DNA of 5,709 bases from an uncultured Erysipelotrichaceae bacterium (GCA_900321535.1 ONWJ01000196.1:1-5709); one strand, 5' to 3'. Positions 1 to 5,438 are shown, counted from the stretch's first letter. The notes: a model not told the origin generated them from the sequence alone. Program-made: numbers and translations.

Positions 1-2370
1 GTTCTCGGCTTTGAGATTCCAGTCGAGCTCATTGACTTGGTAGGAAGATTCATAGGAATTGTGGTCATATTCTCCGTTAGGAAGGGTCTTCGAGCGATAG
101 AATTCATCGCCGGCGAGCATGAAGCTCGTGCCTTGGGAGGTCATAACGAAGGATTGGGCCAATTTGGACATGGCCTTGATGTCATCTTCTTCAAGCACGC
201 CGTCATAGTTATAGGCGATGCGGTCATGGAGGGTGTAGTTATCGTGGCAAGTCACGTAGTTGACGGTCTTGTCAGGGTCAGCAATGACGCCGTCGGAGCG
301 GGTCGTGCCCTTCAAACCATCGACAATCGCGTCGATTTCGGAACGGAATCCGCCTTCGATGGAGGTTGCCCATCCGGTAGCTTCAGGCTTATTGAGACCG
401 CCTTTGATGAGGGCGTCGCGCATGCCATCGTTGAATTGGCCATAGCCAACGTACTTGTTGCCGTTTTTCTGCTTGGCCGAGATGCCATCTGGCATGGTGG
501 AGGTTCCGCCTTGCCATGGCTCGCCATAGATGATGATGGAAGGATTGACTTCCTTGACGCTGGCGGCAAGCTCATTCATGGTCTCGTAATCATGGAGACC
601 CATGAGGTCGAAGCGGAAACCGCCGAGCTTATATTCTTTGGCCCAGTATTTGGTCGAATCGATCATGAATTTGCGGAACATGTAATGGTCGGAGGCCGTT
701 TCGTTGCCGCAACCAGAGCCATTGGAAAGCGCGCCATTATCGAGATAACGATAGAAATACCCTGGGAAGAGGACATCAAAATTAGACTCCACCGCACCAG
801 CGACGTGGTTATAGACGACGTCCATGATGATGTTGATGCCGGCTTGGTTATAATCGCGAATGAGCTCTTTGAGTTCTTTCACACGGACCGCGCCATCATA
901 TGGGTCAGAGGAATAAAGACCTTCTGGGACGTTGTAGTTGAGTGGGTTATAGCCCCAGTTGAAGACGTCTTTGCGTTCATCGTTGGCTTGGTCATACATC
1001 GGAAGGATCTGGACGGCATTAACGCCGAGTTCTTTGATGTGATCAAAACCAGTGGTGATGACTTTGTTGTTTTTGGTGATGGAAGTACCCGTTTGATGGA
1101 AGCCAGCAAATTTCTTCTTCTTTGCGGCGTCGCCATTCCAGCTAGAAGCGCTGGTGAGGTCGGAGATATGGGTCTCATAGACCACCGTCGCTTTGCGGTC
1201 GATGGCTTTTGGGGAGACGGTGTCCCAGCCGGTAGGATTGGTTTTCTCGAGGTCAAGAATCATGCCACGGAGACCATTTACGCCGGTAGAACGTGCGTAT
1301 GGGTCAACGATTTCTTTCTTGTTATATACTTTGTTCGTTACTTCATAAGTATAGTATTTGCCATCGAGGTCCCCATCGACTTTGACACTCCAGACGCCTT
1401 TGTCTTGCTTTGTCATTTTGAAGGTTGCGACCGCTTCATCGGATCCACCCACGCCATAGCTGGCTGGTGTACCAGTATTGTAGATCTTGAGGTTGACTTC
1501 GCTAGAAACCGGGCTCCAAACCTTGAAGGTAGAGCTTTCTTTTCCATAGGTTAAGCCAAGATCATCGCCTTCATAAGCATAGTCGGCGTTGAATTCTTTG
1601 GTGCCATAAAGGGAATACAAAGCGACATCTTTGGTGAGCTCTTCTTCCCCTACTTTGGCTTTGATCCAATATTTCTTGTTGATATCGACTTTATGATTGC
1701 CTAAGGAGATATCGAGGGCGTTGTAATCGATGTTTCCAGAGACGACGACATCGTTATCCGCGTAAAGCGAGAAGGAACTCATCGCCGAATTGGTGACCAC
1801 GCGGATGGTTTTGCCATCGACGAAGGAGGCGGTATCCACGAAATAGGAATTCGGGATGGTGTCGTGGATATCTTGGTCAGCTTCCCAGAACCACCAATAA
1901 CCGCCATGGGTTATATGCATGTCACGGGTTTGTCCCTTGCCATTGAAGATGATCCACAAATCGTCATAGCCCTGATAATGGACTTTGAACCATTTGTCGT
2001 TATATTTTTCGGTCATCGGAGTGCCTGGCCAAGAAGCAAAAGCATGATCGCCACCAGAATCACGGGTCCAGTTATAAACATTGGTTTGTCCGCTAGAAAC
2101 TGGGCAGAAGGCGACGATTTCTTTTTCGCCTAAGGCAGGAAGCGCATCCGCTTCGGCCTTGGAGAACATGGTGTAGCTTGGGAAAACATAGCTTCCTGGA
2201 GCTTTCGCATAGCTTGGATCGGAAGAAGGAACGCTCGTCGAGGCTTGCGCAGAAGATGCTTCGCCACCGCTAGAGGCGTTGCTATTTGTTGCAGCAGGCT
2301 GAGAACCCCCGCCACAAGAAGCAAGAAGCAAGATTGAGGAAGCAAGCGTGAGCAATTGTCTTTGTTTCAT
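1..2370 (-). CDS. Lipoprotein type I pullulanase (GH13 debranching enzyme), C-terminus beyond window
   Basis: This enzyme hydrolyses alpha-1,6 branch linkages of pullulan, starch or glycogen, probably while anchored to the outer face of the membrane. The visible 790 residues start with a lipoprotein signal peptide (lipobox LASC, Cys19), followed by an S/A-rich linker to about residue 60. Next comes a CBM26-like starch-binding region (about 84-165, with Trp101, Trp114 in WPGTPM, Trp127, Trp139 and WWFW at 159-162). A pullulanase N2-like region (about 170-265) leads into GDDLGLTYG and a CBM48-like domain containing FKVWSP (Trp285). The GH13 barrel has the type I pullulanase signature NWGYNP (471-476) and the four conserved regions: DVVYNH (517-522), GGFRFD with nucleophile Asp588, YGEPW with acid/base Glu617, and CHDN with Asp710. 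The reading frame is open to the left edge (last codon AAC, bases 3-1), so the end of the barrel and the C-terminal domain are missing from view. The start is set by GAAAGGAAA at 2376-2384. No promoter is seen directly upstream, so it is probably co-transcribed with the 2442-3947 gene. Domain family names are from recognised motifs, not a profile search. Confidence 0.95.
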   Translation of the reverse strand, partial: MKQRQLLTLASSILLLASCGGGSQPAATNSNASSGGEASSAQASTSVPSSDPSYAKAPGSYVFPSYTMFSKAEADALPALGEKEIVAFCPVSSGQTNVYNWTRDSGGDHAFASWPGTPMTEKYNDKWFKVHYQGYDDLWIIFNGKGQTRDMHITHGGYWWFWEADQDIHDTIPNSYFVDTASFVDGKTIRVVTNSAMSSFSLYADNDVVVSGNIDYNALDISLGNHKVDINKKYWIKAKVGEEELTKDVALYSLYGTKEFNADYAYEGDDLGLTYGKESSTFKVWSPVSSEVNLKIYNTGTPASYGVGGSDEAVATFKMTKQDKGVWSVKVDGDLDGKYYTYEVTNKVYNKKEIVDPYARSTGVNGLRGMILDLEKTNPTGWDTVSPKAIDRKATVVYETHISDLTSASSWNGDAAKKKKFAGFHQTGTSITKNNKVITTGFDHIKELGVNAVQILPMYDQANDERKDVFNWGYNPLNYNVPEGLYSSDPYDGAVRVKELKELIRDYNQAGINIIMDVVYNHVAGAVESNFDVLFPGYFYRYLDNGALSNGSGCGNETASDHYMFRKFMIDSTKYWAKEYKLGGFRFDLMGLHDYETMNELAASVKEVNPSIIIYGEPWQGGTSTMPDGISAKQKNGNKYVGYGQFNDGMRDALIKGGLNKPEATGWATSIEGGFRSEIDAIVDGLKGTTRSDGVIADPDKTVNYVTCHDNYTLHDRIAYNYDGVLEEDDIKAMSKLAQSFVMTSQGTSFMLAGDEFYRSKTLPNGEYDHNSYESSYQVNELDWNLKAEN

Positions 2371-2375
2371 GTATC

Positions 2376-2384
2376 TTTCCTTTC
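2376..2384 (-). promoter_or_regulatory. Ribosome binding site of the pullulanase gene
   Basis: The minus strand reads GAAAGGAAA, with the AAAGGA core ending 7 nt before the ATG at 2370. This fixes the start and places the lipoprotein signal peptide directly at the N-terminus. It differs from the GAAAGGAG site shared by the two upstream lipoprotein genes. Confidence 0.75.
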
Positions 2385-2385
2385 A

Positions 2386-2424
2386 AGAATAAACAACATG
2401 CGGGCAGTATGTGCTGCCCGCATG
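2386..2424 (-). terminator. Intercistronic hairpin, probable partial terminator between lipoprotein and pullulanase
   Basis: Arms CATGCGGGCAG (2397-2407) and CTGCCCGCATG (2414-2424) form a perfect 11-bp GC-rich stem with a 6-nt loop. In minus-strand RNA it is followed by UUGUUUAUUCUU, a U-rich but interrupted tract. The hairpin lies 17 nt past the stop codon of the 2442-3947 gene and only 26 nt before the pullulanase ATG. Because no promoter fits between hairpin and ATG, I read it as a leaky terminator or 3'-stabilising structure that lowers pullulanase expression relative to the binding protein. A full terminator, with a pullulanase promoter inside the upstream gene, is the alternative. Confidence 0.75.
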
Positions 2425-2441
2425 CAAATGATGAAGAAGAA

Positions 2442-3947
2442 TTATTCGCCGTAGACGAGGGTGCCAGCGATAGAAGGATAGGATTTATCTTCTTTCTGGA
2501 CGCCGAATCCGGTCATATCAGCGGTGATGGTGACGGTGCCTTTGCCTTTTTCAAGACGGAAGCCGAGGTTCGCACCATCTTTGCCACCAAGTTGGCTTCT
2601 CCAATCGCCATCGGTGACTTTGAATTCGACCAAGGCGGTTGCATAGATTTCTTCTTTCTTAAGGGTATAGGTCCAGGACTTGCCAGCTTCGGCAACGATC
2701 ATGGCAACGTGAGTGCCCCAAGAATTGAAGGAACCGCAGATAGAGACAGCAACGTCGCTTCCGAGGGCGGTGCCGCTGTTATTGACGGTGATGACAACGT
2801 CTTTGTCCATCGTGACATCATCCATTGGAAGCGCATAATCGACGACTTCCTTGACTACTTTGCCTTCGGCGTCGGTCTTGGTGATGGTCATCTTGGCTGG
2901 GTTGGTGAAGGTGCCAATATCAGCGACGGTGTCTGGCTTTTGGGTAGAAAGGACGGTAAGGGAGAAGTTAGAGATTTCAGTTTCGACAATCGTGTCACCT
3001 TCCTTCTTCTCGGTATAGGTCGCGCCTTTTCCTTTTCCTTTGCCTGGACGATAGAAGTTATACATATCGTTCATTTCGCCGACGAGTTTGTTACGGACGC
3101 CGAAGCAGAATTCGAACTTACCGTTGATGACTTCATCGCCAAGAGAGATTTGATAGTAGCCTTCTTCGTCTGGGGCAGGAAGCGAGATGGCGGTCCAGTT
3201 GTTGAAGGAACCCTTCAAGCAGTATTCGAGGTTCTCGCCAAGAGTAAGCTCACCGGTGAGTTCCATCTTGAACTTAATCATCGGGTTCTTAACCATAACT
3301 GGTTCAGGAAGCAATTGGGTGAATGCATATGGGGCATTCTCAGCGCCGACGCATTGATAGACGTTATCGGCAATCTTATTCATGGTCGGATGGCCAGGAT
3401 ATGGATAGGAAATATCATCGTTGGCGCAGGCTTTGTAAGACCAGTTGATGCCTTGTTTACCAGCGGAAACACCACTTGCGGCGTTATAGCCAAGGGTGAT
3501 TTGATAGCCGAGATCGCCAAGATCAGAATCAGCCGGGATAAAGGCATAGAAGATGTTGGTGTTCTCAAGAAGCGTCATCTCATAAGCGCCTTCGGCTGGG
3601 GTGACTCCATAGGTGTTCCAGTTGCCGGTGACAAATGGGGCGACCCATGCGCAATCGGTCACTTCTTTCAAGGTCAAGCAAGTGACTGGGCTTTCGGCGA
3701 TACGCGAATCGGTTGCGTTGTCTTCGTATTCGAAATAAACGGTGATCTTGCCTTCTTGAGTTGGAACCGTGACGGCACTGCCGCCGCCGGTGGTAGCAGC
3801 CGGGGTAGATGTGTCAGCTGGGGTTGAGGTACCAGCCGCCGTGGATGCTGCTGTGCTCGGGTTGGGAGCAGGATTGTTGCCACCGCAAGAGGCTAAGCCC
3901 ATCATCGCGGCAGACATGACGAGTAGACCAAATTTTTTGTTAAACAT
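2442..3947 (-). CDS. Surface lipoprotein with glucan-binding-like GSFNxW modules
   Basis: This 501-aa exported lipoprotein has a signal peptide MFNKKFGLLV... ending in lipobox LASC (Cys21), then a low-complexity S/T/A/P linker (about 22-62). Three beta-rich segments follow. Segment 1 (about 65-235) holds TGNW (107-110) and several aromatic residues; I do not recognise it as a named family. Segment 2 (about 230-360) contains GSFNNW (246-251) and ends in a Lys-Gly run PGKGKGKG (301-308). Segment 3 (about 365-500) contains GSFNSW (405-410). The GSFNxW pattern with a following EFxF/EFKV strand is what CBM48/AMPK-beta-type and other starch-binding Ig-like folds show. I therefore infer binding of alpha-glucans at the cell surface, supported by the pullulanase encoded directly downstream and the related lipoprotein upstream. 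No catalytic motif is visible. The start is supported by GAAAGGAG 10 nt upstream, the signal peptide and the identical start context of the 4130-5053 gene. An extracellular solute-binding protein is less likely because the length and fold pattern differ. The specific ligand is unproven. Confidence 0.88.
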   Translation of the reverse strand: MFNKKFGLLVMSAAMMGLASCGGNNPAPNPSTAASTAAGTSTPADTSTPAATTGGGSAVTVPTQEGKITVYFEYEDNATDSRIAESPVTCLTLKEVTDCAWVAPFVTGNWNTYGVTPAEGAYEMTLLENTNIFYAFIPADSDLGDLGYQITLGYNAASGVSAGKQGINWSYKACANDDISYPYPGHPTMNKIADNVYQCVGAENAPYAFTQLLPEPVMVKNPMIKFKMELTGELTLGENLEYCLKGSFNNWTAISLPAPDEEGYYQISLGDEVINGKFEFCFGVRNKLVGEMNDMYNFYRPGKGKGKGATYTEKKEGDTIVETEISNFSLTVLSTQKPDTVADIGTFTNPAKMTITKTDAEGKVVKEVVDYALPMDDVTMDKDVVITVNNSGTALGSDVAVSICGSFNSWGTHVAMIVAEAGKSWTYTLKKEEIYATALVEFKVTDGDWRSQLGGKDGANLGFRLEKGKGTVTITADMTGFGVQKEDKSYPSIAGTLVYGE

Positions 3948-4032
3948 GAATTACATACTCCTTTCAAAATGTTTTGATTGGGGCATTAAGTTCAGATGAA
4001 TCAAAGGATGCCCCAATAGTAATTTGCTTAAC
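3939..4032 (-). promoter_or_regulatory. Structured mRNA leader with start-codon-pairing element (lipoprotein 2442-3947)
   Basis: In the minus-strand transcript the element GTTAAGCAAATTAC (4032-4019) can pair with GTAATTCATGTTTAAC (3954-3939), which spans the AUG. This gives 14 base pairs including one G-U, with CA of the CAUG bulged. Inside lies a perfect 10-bp stem ATTGGGGCAT / ATGCCCCAAT (4017-4008 with 3986-3977) with a 21-nt loop. The loop contains GATTCATCTGAACTTA (4002-3987), nearly identical to the loop of the other lipoprotein leader. The ribosome binding site GAAAGGAG (3965-3958) lies between the inner stem and the start-codon helix. It likely acts as translational control, but the ligand or trigger is unknown. 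That the helix forms in vivo is an inference from complementarity seen in both leaders. Confidence 0.6.
3958..3965 (-). promoter_or_regulatory. Ribosome binding site of lipoprotein 2442-3947
   Basis: GAAAGGAG on the minus strand, 10 nt before the ATG. It is the same octamer as at 5063-5070 and is followed by a similar spacer ending in GTAATTC, which in the leader model pairs with the 5' end of the mRNA. Confidence 0.8.
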
Positions 4033-4044
4033 TATGCAACTTAA

Positions 4045-4073
4045 ATTGTAAGCCCTTCCAAAGTGGACTTCAA
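4045..4073 (-). promoter_or_regulatory. Sigma-A-type promoter of lipoprotein 2442-3947
   Basis: On the minus strand, -35 TTGAAG (4073-4068), a 17-bp spacer and -10 TACAAT (4050-4045). The predicted transcript start is near 4037-4039, giving a leader of about 90 nt. The same geometry is found at 5163-5191. The -35 box begins only 2 bp downstream of the U-tract of the preceding terminator. Confidence 0.75.
4046..4061 (-). promoter_or_regulatory. Degenerate cre/LacI-family operator in the promoter spacer
   Basis: The minus strand reads TTGGAAGGGCTTACAA, overlapping the spacer and most of the -10 box. It keeps the outer TTG.AAG and CTT.CAA half sites of the matching site at 5164-5179, but the central CG is GG and the second arm base differs. 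A repressor bound here would block RNA polymerase. The weaker palindrome suggests looser control than at the upstream lipoprotein gene. Confidence 0.5.
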
Positions 4074-4075
4074 CG

Positions 4076-4116
4076 AAAAAGAAAAGGCGCATAGCACGCA
4101 CTACACGCCTTTTTTT
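4076..4116 (-). terminator. Intrinsic terminator of lipoprotein 4130-5053
   Basis: Arms 4082-4094 and 4101-4113 form a 13-bp stem with a 6-nt loop, flanked in minus-strand RNA by UUUUCUUUUU. Two positions are G-U wobbles when read as minus-strand RNA but A-C mismatches when read on the plus strand, so the hairpin serves minus-strand transcription. It begins 13 nt after the TAA stop. Confidence 0.88.
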
Positions 4117-4129
4117 ATGTTGTTATAGA

Positions 4130-5053
4130 TTAGTCGTTTGCTGGGATAACGTTGACAGAGACGTTGATGCCATCGACAACAGCTTGGATCTTATAGGTGC
4201 CAGCTGCTGGAACGGTGAGGTTGCTGGCTGGGAACCAAGCGTTCTTGTTGGTCGCGACTTTGAACTCGGCAGTAGCTTCGAAATCATCAACGATAGCATA
4301 AGCATCATGGCCATCGACCTTATCAGCTTCCTTCACGAGTTCGTAGTCCGGATCGTTAATCGCAGCGCCCCATCCGTTGAAGTTGCCGCAGAGGTAATAA
4401 TGGGTTTCAGTGATTTCGCCTTCATATTCGCCGACTCTCTTGTAGCCGAGGACGCCATAATGGATGGTGATGGATTCGTCAAGCTCGCTTTCGCCAAACG
4501 CGACTGGCTTGAAGTAGAAATCATACTTTCCGCTTTGAGTCAAAAGCAGGTTGGTATTAACGCCTTCGACCTCTGGATACCAGTATTCGTCCGCTCCAAC
4601 GGCGGTCATGACTTTGACTTCGACGCCGGCCTCAAAATTCAAGCCTGCGATCTTGAAATAATCGGTGCCTTCGACTGGGCTCAAAGCATAGTCGGCATCA
4701 AGTTTAGCCCATCCGTTGAACGAACCGACAAGATAATAGGTGAGCTGGCCGATGTCTTCGTGAGAATCGACGATCTCTTCGGATTCCACAACTTCCTGGG
4801 ATTCGATGACTTCCTGGGATTCTTCAGCCTCTTTGGATTCTTCAGCTGGTTTAGAGGATTCGGCAGCCTGAGAAGTGGTCGCCGGGGTGCTGGTGGTAGC
4901 AGGCGTGCTTGTTGTCGCTGGGGTGCTTGTAGTAGCAGGCGTGCTTGTTGTCGCCGGGGTGCTGGTGGACGCCGGGGTGTTGCCACCGCCGCAAGCAGCC
5001 AACGCAAGCATGGAAGCAGCTAACGCAAAGAAACCAATTTTTTTGTTAAACAT
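4130..5053 (-). CDS. Surface lipoprotein with hexad-repeat stalk and two tandem glucan-binding-like modules
   Basis: This 307-aa exported lipoprotein has signal peptide MFNKKIGFFAL... with lipobox LAAC (Cys21), a stalk of about 13 six-residue units (25-102), and two homologous beta modules. Module A (about 104-200) opens with YYLVGSFNGW (Trp115). Module B (about 217-307) opens with YYLCGNFNGW (Trp228). They share the order YYLxGxFNGW, DYxL, a DFEA/NFEA region, (E/V)(F/V)KV, a W(F/Y)P motif and a G-T/K-Y strand near the end, so they arose by tandem duplication. The FNGW motif resembles CBM48/AMPK-beta-type and SusE-like starch-binding folds. I infer capture of alpha-glucan at the cell surface in support of the downstream pullulanase; this is not proven. 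No enzyme motif is seen. The start is supported by GAAAGGAG 9 nt upstream, a promoter at 5163-5191 and the lipobox position. It is a single-gene transcript unless its terminator is read through. Confidence 0.9.
   Translation of the reverse strand: MFNKKIGFFALAASMLALAACGGGNTPASTSTPATTSTPATTSTPATTSTPATTSTPATTSQAAESSKPAEESKEAEESQEVIESQEVVESEEIVDSHEDIGQLTYYLVGSFNGWAKLDADYALSPVEGTDYFKIAGLNFEAGVEVKVMTAVGADEYWYPEVEGVNTNLLLTQSGKYDFYFKPVAFGESELDESITIHYGVLGYKRVGEYEGEITETHYYLCGNFNGWGAAINDPDYELVKEADKVDGHDAYAIVDDFEATAEFKVATNKNAWFPASNLTVPAAGTYKIQAVVDGINVSVNVIPAND
4748..4981 (-). repeat. In-register hexapeptide (18-bp) repeat array encoding the lipoprotein stalk
   Basis: Residues 25-102 fall into 13 consecutive six-residue units. 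First is NTPAST, then five copies of STPATT (residues 31-60, bases 4874-4963). These are followed without a phase break by SQAAES, SKPAEE, SKEAEE, SQEVIE, SQEVVE, SEEIVD and SHEDIG. Serine holds the first position of all units but the first. The DNA of the STPATT copies differs mainly at third codon positions. The array gives an extended Thr/Pro then acidic Glu/Ser spacer between the lipid anchor and the binding modules. Confidence 0.85.
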
Positions 5054-5154
5054 GAATTACTTCTCCTTTCATAAATTTGCATTTTGCTTTTGCGCATTTT
5101 CGGATAAGTTCATGATGAATCTCGATCAAAATGCGACAAAGTAATTTGCTTAAC
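5045..5154 (-). promoter_or_regulatory. Structured mRNA leader with start-codon-pairing element (lipoprotein 4130-5053)
   Basis: In minus-strand RNA, GTTAAGCAAATTACTT (5154-5139) can pair with AAGTAATTCATGTTTAAC (5062-5045). This gives 16 base pairs with one G-U and only the CA of CAUG bulged, so the AUG and codons 2-3 would be hidden. It begins within a few bases of the predicted transcript start. The inner stem CGCATTTT (5135-5128) with AAAATGCG (5100-5093) can extend through a bulged U by further pairs (5137-5138 with 5092-5091). Its loop carries GATTCATCATGAACTTA (5121-5105), shared with the leader at 3939-4032. The ribosome binding site is at 5063-5070. I infer translational control; the signal is unknown. 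Confidence 0.62.
5063..5070 (-). promoter_or_regulatory. Ribosome binding site of lipoprotein 4130-5053
   Basis: GAAAGGAG on the minus strand, 9 nt before the ATG at 5053. It directly abuts AAGTAATT, the 3' arm of the predicted start-codon helix. Confidence 0.82.
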
Positions 5155-5162
5155 GTTTGTGT

Positions 5163-5191
5163 ATTGTAAGCGCTTGCAAAAACGATTTCAA
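5163..5191 (-). promoter_or_regulatory. Sigma-A-type promoter of lipoprotein 4130-5053
   Basis: On the minus strand, -35 TTGAAA (5191-5186), a 17-bp spacer and -10 TACAAT (5168-5163). Predicted transcription starts near 5155-5157, leaving a leader of about 100 nt. Both boxes are close to consensus and spaced ideally, and the arrangement is repeated at 4045-4073. Confidence 0.82.
5164..5179 (-). promoter_or_regulatory. cre-like (CcpA/LacI-family) operator inside the promoter
   Basis: The minus strand reads TTGCAAGCGCTTACAA, a near-perfect palindrome around a central CG. It fits the CcpA cre pattern WTGNAANCGNWNNCW. It covers the promoter spacer and most of the -10 box, a position expected to repress. 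A CcpA-type or maltose-regulator-type LacI-family protein would fit an alpha-glucan gene, but the regulator is not in the window. Confidence 0.78.
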
Positions 5192-5390
5192 CACTTATGA
5201 ATGTCATTTTCTACGAAGAATTGCTGTTTTTTGTAAAAAATGTCGTTATCAGACACCCTTTTTCGCCTTCAAACTGGGATTCTTGTCGTTTCATGTTTCA
5301 TTCCATTTATCTTTTTCTAAGAAAAATCTCTTATATTAAAATAATGTACATGGGACTTTCCCTATCCTATTTATATATAGAATAGCCGAA
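5192..5390. other. AT-rich intergenic spacer with no supported gene
   Basis: This lies between the terminator of rpmA and the promoter of the 4130-5053 lipoprotein. Together with the leader and promoter it makes up a 385-bp gap between coding regions. The stretch is AT-rich, with small palindromes at 5227-5240 (T6-GT-A6) and 5312-5326. Short plus-strand open frames here lack a convincing ribosome binding site and recognisable protein features. I see no RNA gene. Confidence 0.6.
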
Positions 5391-5419
5391 AGAAAAAAAG
5401 CACCCGAAGCCAGGTGCTT
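5391..5419 (-). terminator. Intrinsic terminator of rpmA
   Basis: Arms AAGCACC (5398-5404) and GGTGCTT (5413-5419) give a 7-bp stem with an 8-nt loop. In minus-strand RNA it is followed by a U-tract (UUUUUUUCU, 5399-5391). It lies about 20 nt after the rpmA stop codon and separates the ribosomal protein transcript from the glucan genes. Confidence 0.9.
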
Positions 5420-5438
5420 ATGGAATCGTTTCGCTGAA

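Noticed and set aside
37..1554. Long plus-strand open frame (505 aa) opposite the pullulanase gene
   Set aside because: It lies wholly antisense to a gene with intact GH13 catalytic motifs, its translation shows no recognisable domain, and no fitting ribosome binding site or promoter is seen. Codon bias of the sense gene explains the lack of stops.
3021..3047. Hexamer-like microsatellite encoding a Gly-Lys run in the 501-aa lipoprotein
   Set aside because: Only three imperfect units. It is probably a basic loop after the second module rather than an expanding repeat.
2409..3827. Long plus-strand open frame (472 aa) opposite the 501-aa lipoprotein
   Set aside because: Antisense shadow. The minus-strand frame has a lipobox signal peptide, ribosome binding site and promoter, while this one starts inside the intercistronic hairpin and has no protein features.
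4874..4963. 18-bp repeats as a CRISPR or iteron array
   Set aside because: The units are in frame, contiguous without spacers, and encode STPATT inside a clear lipoprotein linker.
4184..5023. Plus-strand open frame (279 aa) opposite the 307-aa lipoprotein
   Set aside because: Antisense shadow. Its Arg/Gly/Ala-rich end is just the reverse reading of the STPATT repeat.
5038..5044. Run of seven A in codons 3-5 of the 4130-5053 gene as a phase-variation site
   Set aside because: The run is short, the frame is intact, and the paralogue has a run of six. AAC AAA AAA is ordinary for a Lys-rich signal peptide start.
5227..5326. Small AT palindromes (5227-5240 and 5312-5326)
   Set aside because: Such short A/T symmetries are expected by chance in an AT-rich spacer; neither is followed by a T-run in a useful place or tied to a gene end.
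5157..5385. Overlapping short plus-strand open frames in the AT-rich spacer
   Set aside because: No convincing ribosome binding site, no recognisable protein, and one overlaps the promoter and operator of the minus-strand lipoprotein gene.
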